Below are positions 38,312-47,968 of a DNA stretch of 64,000 bases, one piece after another (position 1 is the first letter of the stretch; the number at the start of each line of letters is the position of its first letter). A program made the translations under genes and the position numbers. The DNA is taken from contig NZ_AP024620.1 in the NCBI RefSeq assembly GCF_023734095.1, positions 1,608,501 to 1,672,500 of the forward strand, given 5' to 3'. Under the pieces are notes generated by a model that worked only from the letters and a program-made list of their open reading frames with translations, ran no database searches and was not told where the DNA came from. Source of the stretch: Moorella sp. Hama-1 (GTDB taxonomy: Bacteria > Bacillota > DSM-521 > Neomoorellales > Neomoorellaceae).

Positions 38312-39511
38312 TTATATCCCCAGGATCACCTTCACCTGGAGGGCGGTGTAGAGGTTGACCAGGACGTCCAGGCGGTGCAGGTCCTGGCCCAGGAGTTCTT
38401 CGATCTTTTTCAGGCGGTAGCGCAGGGTGTTGACGTAGATGAACATATCTTCAGCCGCCCGGTTGTGATCGCCGGAGGCATAGAGGAAGGAAGTTAAGGT
38501 TGCCAGGAGATCGGTATTATGCTCGCGATCATACTTCGCGATCAAACCCAGGGTTTCCTCGTAATAATCCTCCAATTCCTGCTCTCCCTGGTTAAAAATT
38601 AGGCGCAAGACCCCGAGTTCGTCGAAAAAGGACAGGGTGCCCCGCCGATGCATGAGGTAGCTGATCTCCAGGGCGACCTTGGCTTCCTGGTAGGCCCGGT
38701 AGAGATCGGCTACATTTTCGTAAAAGCGCCCGACCCCGACGGAAAAGGTATGGCCCTGCAGATGCAGGGCAGTAACCTTTTGCAGGGATTTCACCACCTC
38801 GGCGATTTTACTTTTATTGACCCCGACCTCGGGTGCTTGCACCGGCACCAAAATAATCAGCTGGTCACTACGATCGGCTACAATGACCCGGGGAGCCTGT
38901 TGCTTGATATTATACTGCATTAACTGGCGCCAGCGCTCCCAGAGGCTTTCGTTCTTTTCCCCATCCAGGGCGAAAACCATAAGTAAATGGGGCAGGGTAA
39001 AATCCCATCCCCACAAGCGCCCCCTGTTGACCATGGCTTCCCGGTTTGGTAGATTATTATAGAGGATATCCTGGATAAACTCATTGCGGTAACGCCTTTC
39101 GGTTTCTTGAGCCAGACGCGTCCGGGACATCTCGATCATAGCGGCCAGGTTGGCTGCCTGCAAGGGTTCGCGGTAATCCTGCCAATCATCACCTGTTCCT
39201 AAGAGGAAGAGGTAGCCATAGCGGGCAACCTCCCCTACGGGTACCATGAGGAAGGGAGTTCCTGCTTCGTCGACTAACTGCCCGGGATAGAATTCACCCT
39301 GCGCAGGTTCCCGGGGTGGTTCTACCGGCAGGTAATCCCCCAGGTTTAAGGGCTGCCTACCCGGGGGTACCTGGACGGCCAGGATACGCAGGGTCAGGTC
39401 GCAGATTACCGCCGGCCGGCCGGTAATTTCTACTAAAAGGTGCAGCAGGGGCCTTAAGCCCTTACCAGCGGCAGCTAACTCCATAAAATGGCGCCAATAT
39501 TGTGGTTCCAT
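38312..39511 (-). CDS. PucR/CdaR-type transcriptional regulator
   Basis: 399 residues: an N-terminal sensory region, a GGDEF-like middle (VGVGRFYENVADLYRAYQEA), and the C-terminal PucR helix-turn-helix, AAEDMFIYVNTLRYRLKKIE. Members activate catabolic genes in response to small metabolites. Its position next to torD and the oxidoreductase genes makes it their likely regulator, though the ligand is unknown. Confidence 0.88.
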   Translation of the reverse strand: MEPQYWRHFMELAAAGKGLRPLLHLLVEITGRPAVICDLTLRILAVQVPPGRQPLNLGDYLPVEPPREPAQGEFYPGQLVDEAGTPFLMVPVGEVARYGYLFLLGTGDDWQDYREPLQAANLAAMIEMSRTRLAQETERRYRNEFIQDILYNNLPNREAMVNRGRLWGWDFTLPHLLMVFALDGEKNESLWERWRQLMQYNIKQQAPRVIVADRSDQLIILVPVQAPEVGVNKSKIAEVVKSLQKVTALHLQGHTFSVGVGRFYENVADLYRAYQEAKVALEISYLMHRRGTLSFFDELGVLRLIFNQGEQELEDYYEETLGLIAKYDREHNTDLLATLTSFLYASGDHNRAAEDMFIYVNTLRYRLKKIEELLGQDLHRLDVLVNLYTALQVKVILGI

Positions 39512-39568
39512 ACAAAAATCACCACTAATTTTTGTATCAAGCTACAAAGGTTAAGTTCTCAATCTCCG

Positions 39569-39600
39569 GCGACCTGGCCTAGAAATTGATGCCAGGTCGC
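39569..39600. repeat. Perfect 10-base inverted repeat upstream of the PucR-type gene
   Basis: GCGACCTGGC (39569-39578) and GCCAGGTCGC (39591-39600) form a strong hairpin in the gap between the Fe-S gene and the regulator. No T-run follows on the minus strand, while TATTTATTTC follows on the plus strand. Could be a terminator acting on antisense transcripts or an operator. Confidence 0.6.
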
Positions 39601-39647
39601 TATTTATTTCGCCAGAGCCCCATAAATGGGAGCGTTTATCCACTCCC

Positions 39648-40196
39648 TCAGCCGGCAATAAGAAACCTTTCTCCTGTTGTTGCAGTCTTCAGCCTCAAGG
39701 TAGGCCGGGTGAGGTTAACATCAGCCAGTCCCGGTACCCATTTTTCCCCCGACTCTTTTCCTTCCTCCAACTGTAAAACCTGCAGGGCTTTGACCGGGCA
39801 GGCCTCAACGCAGGCCGGGGCCAGCCCGTTATCTAGTCTCTCCACACAGAGGTCGCATTTTTCGACTTTACCGGTAGCCAGGTTGTAGCGGGGCGCCCCG
39901 AAGGGGCAGGCCCGTACACAGCGATTGCAGCCGCTGCACCGCCCGCTGTTATGCAGGACAATGCCATCCCGGCGTTTTTTATAGGTCCCCTCGGGGCAAA
40001 CCCGGAAACACTCGGGGTTCTCGCAGTGGTTGCAGGCCAGGGAAAGGTAGTATTCCTGCCACTGGCCCTTTACCTGGCCGCCAAAGTCCTGTGCCCGCCG
40101 CAGGGGAAAGCTGAGACCCTTCCAGTTCTGGCAGGCCCGCTCGCAAGCCCGGCAACCGATACAACGATTCAAATCCAGGAAAAAGCCCAACTGCAT
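39648..40196 (-). CDS. DmsB-like 4Fe-4S electron-transfer subunit
   Basis: 182 residues with four ferredoxin-type cysteine groups (CIGCRACERAC, CNHCENPECFRVC, CSGCNRCVRAC, CDLCVERL...CVEAC), giving four predicted [4Fe-4S] clusters. Lies downstream of the broken oxidoreductase gene and would have been its electron-transfer partner. Confidence 0.92.
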   Translation of the reverse strand: MQLGFFLDLNRCIGCRACERACQNWKGLSFPLRRAQDFGGQVKGQWQEYYLSLACNHCENPECFRVCPEGTYKKRRDGIVLHNSGRCSGCNRCVRACPFGAPRYNLATGKVEKCDLCVERLDNGLAPACVEACPVKALQVLQLEEGKESGEKWVPGLADVNLTRPTLRLKTATTGERFLIAG

Positions 40197-40271
40197 CCTT
40201 TAAACCCCCTCTGAATAATCCTCCCGGCTCGCCACTGGGAGTGGCACCCCCAAAAATGATTCCACCATTTT

Positions 40272-42308
40272 TCACTGTAATGGCGCTATATTTACAAAGG
40301 TGTCGTAATAGGCCACCCCGGGACCGCCACTGCTCACACTACCCATGTCAGTTGCCAGGGGCGGGGTGAGGCTGTTGAGCGCCTGTTCCCCGGGCAGGGG
40401 CCGCTGGTGGCAGAGGATAGTCTGAGGCGGCACCAGTTCGCTGATGGCCACCGGTATTACTACTTCGCCCCACTCGTTATAGAGGCGGATCTGGCTGCCA
40501 TTGTCCAGGCCCTTTTCGCTGGCCAGCCGGGGATGAACCAGGGCCAGAGCCTCCGGGACATCTTCCAGGTTGTAAAACTGGGAGTTTAAACCGGCACTGG
40601 TATGGGGCGTCAGCAGGCGATAAGGGTAGGCCTCGGAGCCTGCCGCCGCCGGCTGGTAAATCGGCAAGGCTGGTAAACCGGCGGCCGCCGCCTGTCGGGA
40701 GTAAATTTCATAACGCCCGGAGGGGGTAGCAAAGCGCCCCTCGGCCCAGGGGTTGACGGCAGCTTTAATTTCCCTGGGGCCGTCCAGGAGGTCGCGGTAG
40801 TCCCTGATCCCCAGCAGGCGGTAAACCCCGGGGTTAAAAACCGCCGCCAGCCATTCTTCCTCGGTAAGGTTGCAGGGAAAAGGGCAACTCCCCGGAGCAA
40901 TCTTATTTAAAGCCGCTGCCAGGCCGCTTACCATCTGGATATCCGAGCGGCACTCCCCCCGGGGCGAAACGGCCGGTTCATTAATGCCGATCCAGCGGTG
41001 CCAGTAGCTGGGGACAACGTCCCAGCTCTCGAAAAGGGTCGTTGCCGGCAGGAAGACATCGGCCACTCGCGTCGTCTCCGTTAGAAACTGGCCGCTAACA
41101 ACCACTAGTTCCAACCCGGTCAGGGCCCGCTGCAGCTCATCCGTGGCGGCGTTTTGCCCCAGGGGGTTGGCGTTGGCCAGCAAGGCCATCTTGACAGGAG
41201 GTGCTGTTGCCTCCTTTAGACCTCGGGCCAGATCGTGGACGGGTATGGTCCTCCCCCTGCCCTCAGGTGCCATCCACATAGGCCAGGAGGTGGTAAAAAG
41301 TTCGCTGGCCACCGGGCTGGCGTAATAGACGCCGCCTCCCTCCCGGCCCAGGTTCCCGGTCATGGCCGCCAGGGCGTTAATGGCCCGGATATTCTGGCCG
41401 CCGTTGGTATGGCGTTGCAGGCCCATGCCAATCCAGATGGCCGCCGGGTCGTTACTTGCATACTCCTCCGCCAGGCGCGCCATCAGGTTCCGGGGAACAC
41501 CTGCGGCTGCAGCCAGCTCGTCGGGATCCAGCCCGGCCAGGTATTCCTGCTACTCCGGCCAGCCCTGGACGTGGTTTTCCAGGTAGTGCCGGTCGCTGAG
41601 ACCCCTTTGCCAGAGGTGACGGGCCATACCTGCAGCCAGGGCGCCATCGCTGCCCGGTTTAATCTGGATATAGAGGTCGGCACGGGCCGCTGTAGCTGTG
41701 AAGACGGGATCAATGACCGCCAGGCGGGCTCCCCTTTCCCGCGCCTGGTTGATATACTCCATCTGGTGCATAGCCGTCCAGGCCGGGTTGGCCCCCCAGA
41801 GCAGGAGGTAATTTGCCCTGGCCATGGCTGCTGGATCCGGGTGATTGAAGCTGCCATAACCATAGGCCATGGCATCCAGCCCGGCGCTCCAGCATAAGGA
41901 TCCCGCTGTAGTCGTCACTTCCCCCAGGCTCCGGGCCAGCCAGCTCCAGGCCTGGTGCAGGAGGCCGATATTCCCCGAGTTGCTGTAAAAGTAGACGGGT
42001 AAAAAGGAGCCGTACCTTTGCGCCAGATCCAGCATTTTTCCGGCTATCAGGCCCAGGGCCTCGTCCCAGCTTAGCCGGCGCCAGCGGCCGGAACCCCGGG
42101 GTTCCTGGCGCAGAGGATAGAGCACCCGGTCCGGGTGGTTAAAGATATCCAGGTAACTATAACCAAAACGGCAGAGGTGCCCCCGGCTGTAACCATGGGC
42201 CGGATCACCGGCCAGCTCCTTAATCTTACCTTTATCCACCAGGGTGATGAGACCGCAGGTGTTGTAACAATTACGGGGGCAGGTATGACGGCAAAAACGC
42301 GGTGCCAT
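40272..42308 (-). pseudogene. Molybdopterin oxidoreductase catalytic subunit interrupted by an in-frame TAG
   Basis: The minus-strand reading frame runs from 42308 to 40272 without length change, but codon 253 is TAG (bases 41550-41552), and the protein family continues directly after it. The N-terminal part has the Fe-S cysteines (CRHTCPRNCYNTC) and a probable Mo-binding loop AGSLCWSAG, in which cysteine rather than serine may ligate Mo. The second part has GMGLQRHTNGGQNIRAINAL and a C-terminal dinucleotide-binding domain. No Tat signal is visible. TAG is not selenocysteine, and no pyrrolysine genes are visible in this window. It is a nonsense mutation, a recoding site or a sequencing error. 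Confidence 0.82.
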
Positions 42309-43438
42309 TAAGCCCCACCCCCGCCGCTTACCGATCCGGCCAGGTTATGGTTGAATAAACAGCGCAGGCATTCTGTCGCTGTGGTGCTCGCCTGGAAAGT
42401 TTCCCCACAACCAGCACAGTGGTGCTCTACCGCTGTGGCCAGGGTGATGGTAGAGGCTTTTACTATAGCCTCCAGGGTTAGATCCGCCCCTCGTACCAGG
42501 CTGTGCTGGGGGCACACCGCCAGGCACAGGTCGCAGTGGTTGCAGCGGGCCGGGGTATACTTTAATTCTCCTCCATCTAATTCCAGGGCCCCGGTAGGGC
42601 AGAGACGGCTACAGATATTGCAGAGGTAACAGGGACCGGCCAATTCCAGGGAAGCCAGGTGCAAGGTGGCCCCGGCCGGGTAACCGCCTTCCGGCCTGGC
42701 TTCCTGCAAGGCCTGCCGCAGGATAAGGCTGCGCCTCTGGCTAACTAATGGCGTGGCCCTGGCCGGGGGGGGATCCACCCCCGGTATTCTAATTCCCCGG
42801 ATCAGGGAACGGAAAAATTCCCGCCGGCCCATGGCTGCCGGCACCGTTGCCTTCCCGCCTGCCGGGCTCCCGGACGTTGCCGGGGCTACAGTTGCCCTTT
42901 GCACCAGGCGGTCTGCCGGCAGGTTCATGGCAGCCAGGGCCTTTTGCGCCCGCTCAAAGGATGCTCGGAAAACCCCAGCCCCTTTTTTACCCCAGGGACA
43001 GGCGGCGCACTCTTCCTGCTGATAAAGGAAAACCACCTTCCCCCTGACGGCCAGGGCAATCATAACCTCCGGGGCCACGGCCCCCAGGCAGGCGGCCAGA
43101 ATCCAGTTATCCTTGCGCTTTTCTTCCCGGCTCCGGTTACAGGCAAAGACCGCCTGACCGGCAGCGGCGATGGCCTCCCGGCCCCGGGCCAGGAAAAAGG
43201 AGTGGGTGCGCTCCGGATCCTCCAGGGCCCCGGCCGGGCAGGCCACGGCGCAGAGGCCGCAACGCTGGCAGTCGGTTAGGCCGGGACGGCCCGTACCCAG
43301 ATCAATACCATTGACCGGGCAGACCTCCTGGCAGTTACTACACTTGACCCAGGGCGACTTGCCCCTGATACAGGCCTCGGCCTCCAGGCGTACCTGGCCC
43401 AGGCCGGAAAGGCCTGCAGCAATAGTCTCGAGATCCAC
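42308..43438 (-). CDS. Multi-cluster 4Fe-4S ferredoxin-type protein
   Basis: 376 residues with several ferredoxin motifs: CSNCQEVC and CQRCGLCAVACPAGAL near the N-terminus, a CAACPWG segment, CYLCNICSRLCP and CNHCDLCLAVCPQHSL near residue 290, and a final C-x2-C...C-x2-C group (CAGCGETF...CLRC) resembling a zinc or rubredoxin site. Stop and next ATG share one base. It resembles accessory Fe-S proteins encoded with molybdopterin oxidoreductases; the start GTG has GGGGG upstream. Only 28 bases separate it from the dmsC-1 terminator. Confidence 0.85.
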   Translation of the reverse strand: MDLETIAAGLSGLGQVRLEAEACIRGKSPWVKCSNCQEVCPVNGIDLGTGRPGLTDCQRCGLCAVACPAGALEDPERTHSFFLARGREAIAAAGQAVFACNRSREEKRKDNWILAACLGAVAPEVMIALAVRGKVVFLYQQEECAACPWGKKGAGVFRASFERAQKALAAMNLPADRLVQRATVAPATSGSPAGGKATVPAAMGRREFFRSLIRGIRIPGVDPPPARATPLVSQRRSLILRQALQEARPEGGYPAGATLHLASLELAGPCYLCNICSRLCPTGALELDGGELKYTPARCNHCDLCLAVCPQHSLVRGADLTLEAIVKASTITLATAVEHHCAGCGETFQASTTATECLRCLFNHNLAGSVSGGGGA

Positions 43439-43465
43439 AGATTCCCCACCCCCGTTTCGCCTGAA

Positions 43466-43491
43466 AAAGCGGGCTGGTCAGCCCGCTTTAA
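43466..43491 (-). terminator. Terminator of the dmsABC-1 operon
   Basis: AAAGCGGGCT and AGCCCGCTTT form a ten-base stem with a GGTC loop, followed on the minus strand by a T-run. It ends 28 bases before the next start codon, so it may also act as an attenuator for the Fe-S gene downstream. Confidence 0.85.
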
Positions 43492-43561
43492 CTAAAATCC
43501 TCACTTATATTATCGTACTTTTACCGGGCGCGGTCAAGCCGGGGGGAAGTAAATACCTGTT

Positions 43562-44413
43562 TCAGAACTGGCCGACCATGGTATTGACGCCGGTGGCGTA
43601 GAAGAGGTAGCGGCTGGCCAGTTCGGCGACGACCAGGAGCACCAGGGCGCCGTAGAGCCACTGGCCCGTAAGGGCTGTGCCTTTACCGCTATAGGCCCGT
43701 AAGGCCAGGAAGGTAAAGACGAGGCCGCCGATTACCGCCAGGGCCTGGCTTAAGACCAGCACCGGCGCCGCTCCCAGGAGCAGCTCCGCCGTCGCCCGGG
43801 CCGCCGCCGGCCCGGCTCCCAGGGAGACCAGGTAGGGCGGTAGGCTGACCACCTGCAGGGCGATACCAATAACCGCCAGGATGGTCGTTGTTTTCAGCAT
43901 CTGCTCCTGGCCTTCCCGCTGCGCCCGGTAGTTCAGGACGGCGTACAGGATGGCCCCCAGTACCAGGGCCGTGCTGTAGAAGGCGATATGGGTGTAGGCC
44001 GTCTCCCAGGCCGGCAGGATGGTGTGGACGTAGATGTTGGCCATGCTGATGAGGGCTATTACCCCGCAGAGACCGGCTACCCAGCCCAGGGCAGCCTTGC
44101 TTCCTTCACTTACCTGGGTCCGCACCTCGACATAGTAGCTAACCAGCCACAATACGAAGAACCCGGCGGAGAAGAAGATCTCCCGGCTGAGCCACGAGGT
44201 CTTCAGGTTCATGATGGCCCGCGGTGCTCCTAAGGGGCTCCCCAGGTGGCCCAGGGAGATGAGCATGCTGGCCGCCATGAGGATGCCCACCCACAGGAGA
44301 ACCGGTTTTATTCCTTCCCGCTGTTTTGTGTTCAGGGCCTGGGCGACGATCATTAGGCCGACGCTCATCTGGGCCAGTAACGTAAAGAGAACCAGGGCCC
44401 ATTCCTTGCCCAT
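43562..44413 (-). CDS. dmsC: DmsC-like membrane anchor subunit, copy 1
   Basis: 283 residues, about eight membrane helices, DmsC/NrfD-like anchor that passes quinol electrons to the Fe-S subunit. Begins MGKEWALVLFTLLAQMSVGL, with SLGHLGSPLGAPRAIMNL as a family landmark. Identical to the copy at 49541-50392 except in the last thirty residues (LLVVAELASRY versus LLILAEFTSRY, and NTMVGQF versus NIMVGQF). Confidence 0.93.
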   Translation of the reverse strand: MGKEWALVLFTLLAQMSVGLMIVAQALNTKQREGIKPVLLWVGILMAASMLISLGHLGSPLGAPRAIMNLKTSWLSREIFFSAGFFVLWLVSYYVEVRTQVSEGSKAALGWVAGLCGVIALISMANIYVHTILPAWETAYTHIAFYSTALVLGAILYAVLNYRAQREGQEQMLKTTTILAVIGIALQVVSLPPYLVSLGAGPAAARATAELLLGAAPVLVLSQALAVIGGLVFTFLALRAYSGKGTALTGQWLYGALVLLVVAELASRYLFYATGVNTMVGQF

Positions 44414-44431
44414 TAGCTTCTCCTCCCTTTC

Positions 44432-45019
44432 CTATTTCCCCAGGGCTGCATCCCGGTGGGGTGTAATTAATAGCGATGGTTTGGTAAGGTTGGGGTCAGG
44501 CAGGCCTTTAATCTGGTCAGTGCCGCCGTTTTTCTTTTTTAATTCGTCCAGGGGGCCGAAGTCCAGGACCCGCATGGGACAGGCCGCTACACAGGCCGGC
44601 GGTTCCCCTTGAGCCAGCAGGTCGCGGCAGAAGTCGCACTTGCCTACCTTGCCTGTTTTCGGGTTATACTGGGGCGCCCCGTAGGGGCAGCTCCACATGC
44701 AATAACGGCAACCGATGCATTTATTCTGGTCGACGAAGACGACGCCGTCCCCGGGCCGCTTCTGCATGGCCCCGGTGGGACAGTTCTTAACGCAAGGCGG
44801 ATCCTGGCAGTGGTTGCAGCTCAAAGAGATCCAGTAGGCGTAAACATCGGCCTTGACGGCGTTGTTACCTACCTCAGTGTAACCGCCCCCGGCTATCTCA
44901 TGGACCCGCCGGAAGAGCTGCCCTACCTCCAGGTCGTTTTTATCCTTGCAGGCGATCTGACAGGTAAAGCAGCCGATACAGCGGTCTTGCTGTACGTGAA
45001 AGCCTAGCTGTCCGGCCAT
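44432..45019 (-). CDS. dmsB: DmsB-like Fe-S electron-transfer subunit, copy 1
   Basis: 195 residues. Four cysteine groups (CIGCFTCQIAC, CNHCQDPPCVKNC, CIGCRYCMWSC, CDFC...CVAAC) predict four [4Fe-4S] clusters. GGAGGTG precedes ATG 45019; a GTG three codons earlier is in the ribosome binding site. The protein sequence is identical to the copy at 50411-50998. It starts 12 bases after the dmsA stop. Confidence 0.95.
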   Translation of the reverse strand: MAGQLGFHVQQDRCIGCFTCQIACKDKNDLEVGQLFRRVHEIAGGGYTEVGNNAVKADVYAYWISLSCNHCQDPPCVKNCPTGAMQKRPGDGVVFVDQNKCIGCRYCMWSCPYGAPQYNPKTGKVGKCDFCRDLLAQGEPPACVAACPMRVLDFGPLDELKKKNGGTDQIKGLPDPNLTKPSLLITPHRDAALGK

Positions 45020-45031
45020 TGCTACCACCTC

Positions 45032-47452
45032 CTATGCTTTCTCCACCTGGACTTGATTCGTATTCTGGGCATTGCCGAAGGCGAGGGGGTTAACCCGGTG
45101 CGAGGTGATGGTATTGATACAGCCCCTGCGGTCTATTCCCTTAGTATCGGGTGTAAACCAGCCGCCCTGGGGAATATCTATCACCCCGGGCATAAGCCGC
45201 GGTGTTACCCGGCAGGGCATGATGATTTCGCCGCGGTCGTTAAAAATGCGTACCATGTCACCATCTTTGATCCCCCTTGCCCCGGCATCCAAGGGGTTTA
45301 AAAAGGCCACCTGGGGCGCTGCTTCCTCCAGCCAGGAAACGTTGTCGAAAGTAGAATGGACGCGATGTTTGTAATGATGGCCGATGGCCTGCAGTGGATA
45401 TTTTTTTCCTTCCTGGCTCCAGGGGCTTTCCCATTCCTCGATATATTTGGAGACAGCCGGAATTTCTTTAGGATTACCTTTATCATACATCCGCGGGTCG
45501 AAAATCTGAATCTTACCGGAAGGTGTCCCCAGGGGATGCTTTTCCGGATCCCGATAAAAATCCTCGAACCCTATGCCAGAACCCTCTTTGTCAGGGGGGA
45601 GCTTAAAAATACCCATTTTCTTAAAAGCATTGTAATCAGGAAACTCGGGTAGCTTTTGCCTGGCGGTTGCTACCATATCCTTTAGCCAGTCTTCTTCCTT
45701 TTTATCTTCGGTAAATTCCCTTTCCAGGCCCAGGCGCCGGGCCAGTTCAGTACAAATGTCCAGCATATGGCGGCATTCATACATCGGCTCAATAACTTTA
45801 TTCAAAAAGATGGCGTAGGCGCTACCGGCAATATGGGATGTCGTTGAAGTAGTGACGTCATTACGCTCGAAATGGTGGGTGTCGGGCAACAAAATATCAG
45901 CATACCTGGCACTGGGGGTCATAAAAAGATCATGGACCACGATAAACTCTACTTTACTTGGGTCGCGGAGAATTTCATGGGTCCGCTTAATATTGGCATG
46001 CTGGTTGATTAACGCATTGCCAGCGTAATTCCAGATAAATTTAATATTACTCGGCAGGCGTTCCACTCCCACTACCCCATCCTGGGGTCCCATTTCTGTC
46101 CCCCGGATTATGGCATCGGTAAAAGTGTAGAAGGAGATCGTAGCTTTAACCGGGTTGTTGCCTGTGGGGTAAATACCCATAGGCACCGGAGGGCTGATCA
46201 TATCGAGTCCTGGGCCGCTACCTGGTTTACCGCCATTACCGGTCATGGCGGCCAGCACCGGGATGCCCCGCACAATTTGTTCCCCGTAAGCCCTTCTTTG
46301 CATGCCCCAACCCTGCAATATCGTCATCGGTTTTATCCGGGCCATTTCCCGCGCTAGCTGGCGGATCCGGTTGGCCGGAATACGGGTAATCGGTTCAGCC
46401 CATTCCGGTGTTTTGGGCTGGCCATCCTGTTTCCCCAGAATATAGTTCTTATAACACTCCTGTGGTGGATAACCCGGCGGCATATGCTCTTCATCAAAGC
46501 CGACGGTATAACGGTTGAGAAATTCCTGGTCGTAAAGTCCCTCTCTGATCAGAACGTAAGCAATAGCCGACACCAGGGCCATATCCGTACCAGGTCGTAT
46601 GTGAATCCATTCATCGGCCAAACTACCAACGGTATCGCTGTAACGTGGATCAATAACAATAATTTTAGCGCCTGCCTTTTTGGCCTGCTGTAAATACCAG
46701 GCGCCCCCGGCACCAGCCAGCTTTGTTTCGACAGGATTATGCCCCCAGAGTACAATTAAACGGGCATGACGCAGGTCTTTAGGGCTATTGCCTCCCAGGG
46801 CACCAAACATCATAGGGACGACATAATAATACTGGGCAGCACTATAGTTACCGTAATAATTCAAATAGCCTCCAAACAAGTTTAAAAGGCGCTGTAGCGG
46901 CCCTCCATAGGTGGGATATTCGGCATAACAATTATACAGGGTGGCGCCAATGGTACCGGAGGCATAGACATAATAAAAGGCTTCATTGCCATACCGCGCC
47001 TTTATTTCTTTCATTTTTGCAGCAATGGTATCCAGGGCTTCGTCCCAGGAGATGCGTTCAAATTTACCTTCACCCCGCTCACCCACCCGTTTCATGGGGT
47101 ATTTAAGCCGATCCGGGTGATACAAACGCTTTAGCTGGGATCTCCCCCTCTGGCACGCCCGTACCTGGGGTACTTCAAAGGTATCCGGCCCCGCATCATC
47201 GGTACTCAGACGGGTAATTACCCCCTCCCTGACATGGGCTTTTAATAAACAGCGGCCGCCACAATTATGAATACAACTGGTGGGGACAACAAGTTCTTCC
47301 CCGGCTGAACCCCCTCTAAGACTGGTGACTGGTTTACCATCATCAACTCCGCCAGTTCGGCTACACCCCGTCAAGGCAAGACTCCCCCCGGCGATAGCGC
47401 TCCATTTCAAGAAGGTGCGCCGGCTCAACCGGGGATTTAATGATGTGCTCAT
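45032..47452 (-). CDS. dmsA: DmsA-like molybdopterin oxidoreductase catalytic subunit, copy 1
   Basis: 806 residues. A Tat signal (SRRTFLKWSAIAGGSLALTGC) ends in a lipobox-like cysteine, so the protein is exported and perhaps lipid-anchored. Fe-S cysteines lie in CIHNCGGRCLL. The Mo ligand is probably serine in YYGNYSAAQYYY, as in DMSO reductases. Family motifs VLWGHNPVETK, GWGMQRRAYGEQIVRG and the C-terminal molydopterin dinucleotide domain are present. The DNA is visibly more AT-rich than its neighbours, suggesting separate ancestry. Substrate (DMSO, TMAO, another N- or S-oxide, or other) cannot be assigned. Confidence 0.92.
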   Translation of the reverse strand: MSTSLNPRLSRRTFLKWSAIAGGSLALTGCSRTGGVDDGKPVTSLRGGSAGEELVVPTSCIHNCGGRCLLKAHVREGVITRLSTDDAGPDTFEVPQVRACQRGRSQLKRLYHPDRLKYPMKRVGERGEGKFERISWDEALDTIAAKMKEIKARYGNEAFYYVYASGTIGATLYNCYAEYPTYGGPLQRLLNLFGGYLNYYGNYSAAQYYYVVPMMFGALGGNSPKDLRHARLIVLWGHNPVETKLAGAGGAWYLQQAKKAGAKIIVIDPRYSDTVGSLADEWIHIRPGTDMALVSAIAYVLIREGLYDQEFLNRYTVGFDEEHMPPGYPPQECYKNYILGKQDGQPKTPEWAEPITRIPANRIRQLAREMARIKPMTILQGWGMQRRAYGEQIVRGIPVLAAMTGNGGKPGSGPGLDMISPPVPMGIYPTGNNPVKATISFYTFTDAIIRGTEMGPQDGVVGVERLPSNIKFIWNYAGNALINQHANIKRTHEILRDPSKVEFIVVHDLFMTPSARYADILLPDTHHFERNDVTTSTTSHIAGSAYAIFLNKVIEPMYECRHMLDICTELARRLGLEREFTEDKKEEDWLKDMVATARQKLPEFPDYNAFKKMGIFKLPPDKEGSGIGFEDFYRDPEKHPLGTPSGKIQIFDPRMYDKGNPKEIPAVSKYIEEWESPWSQEGKKYPLQAIGHHYKHRVHSTFDNVSWLEEAAPQVAFLNPLDAGARGIKDGDMVRIFNDRGEIIMPCRVTPRLMPGVIDIPQGGWFTPDTKGIDRRGCINTITSHRVNPLAFGNAQNTNQVQVEKA

Positions 47453-47554
47453 AGCCTTTCACCTCACCTTTCTTTTCAGGTTTTGTTTGGGCTAATTATT
47501 TCCCTGACTTCGCGCCGATGCATGACGACGCCTTCCCCTGATAATAACTCCTGT

Positions 47555-47566
47555 GTTAACGTTCAC
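47555..47566 (-). promoter_or_regulatory. Shared operator-like motif upstream of dmsA-1
   Basis: On the coding strand it reads GTGAACGTTAAC, which fits the palindrome GTnAACGTTnAC. It lies about 105 bases before the dmsA-1 start. Equivalent motifs precede the other two dmsA-like genes. Confidence 0.6.
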
Positions 47567-47751
47567 TTGGACAAAGAACAATTCCATATCCCGGCCCCCT
47601 TTCCTTTAGCCCTGAGGCCAAACTCCGGGATCTGTTTTTGTTGTCAATTACAAATGCTTTACAGATGCCTTTCCTTTTTAACCCGGCAAAAAACTGTTGA
47701 GTATCAATTGAACTAGCGCTGGGAACATCCACACCCCTGAAGGAAATAACA

Positions 47752-47796
47752 AGGGCGCGGTTGCGGTCAGCTTTATGCCGGCCACGACCGCGCCCT
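47752..47796 (-). terminator. Terminator of the radical SAM gene
   Basis: AGGGCGCGG (47752-47760) pairs with CCGCGCCCT (47788-47796), with an inner GCGGTC/GACCGC alternative and a minus-strand TTGTTATTT tail. The 516-base gap 47453-47968 otherwise holds the dmsA-1 promoter region and operator motif, and no gene. Confidence 0.7.
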
Positions 47797-47968
47797 ATAC
47801 TTCGTTAATGCCACGGTGTTCCTTGGACTGCCAATGATATCTGGTTACTATTTCATCTTGCGCCCATTACTTCCCTTGGGATCTCAATCCCAACCTGCCA
47901 CCCACGATTTTGTTGAACTCGACAAGACAACATCCTGGTTTTCGCTAAATTCATCATAACCGTTAGTC

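Larger units (their letters stand above)
43532..45019. repeat. Near-identical duplicated block, copy 1 (dmsB-dmsC)
   Basis: This 1.49-kb stretch matches 49511-50998 almost base for base. Differences seen are one synonymous change in dmsB (44959/50938) and a cluster of changes near the dmsC C-terminus. Identity stops at the dmsB start codon on one side and about 30 bases past the dmsC stop on the other. Confidence 0.95.

Noticed and set aside
41550-41552. In-frame TAG as selenocysteine or pyrrolysine in the molybdopterin oxidoreductase
   Set aside because: Selenocysteine uses TGA, and no pyl genes or insertion signals are visible here. A nonsense change or sequencing error is simpler.
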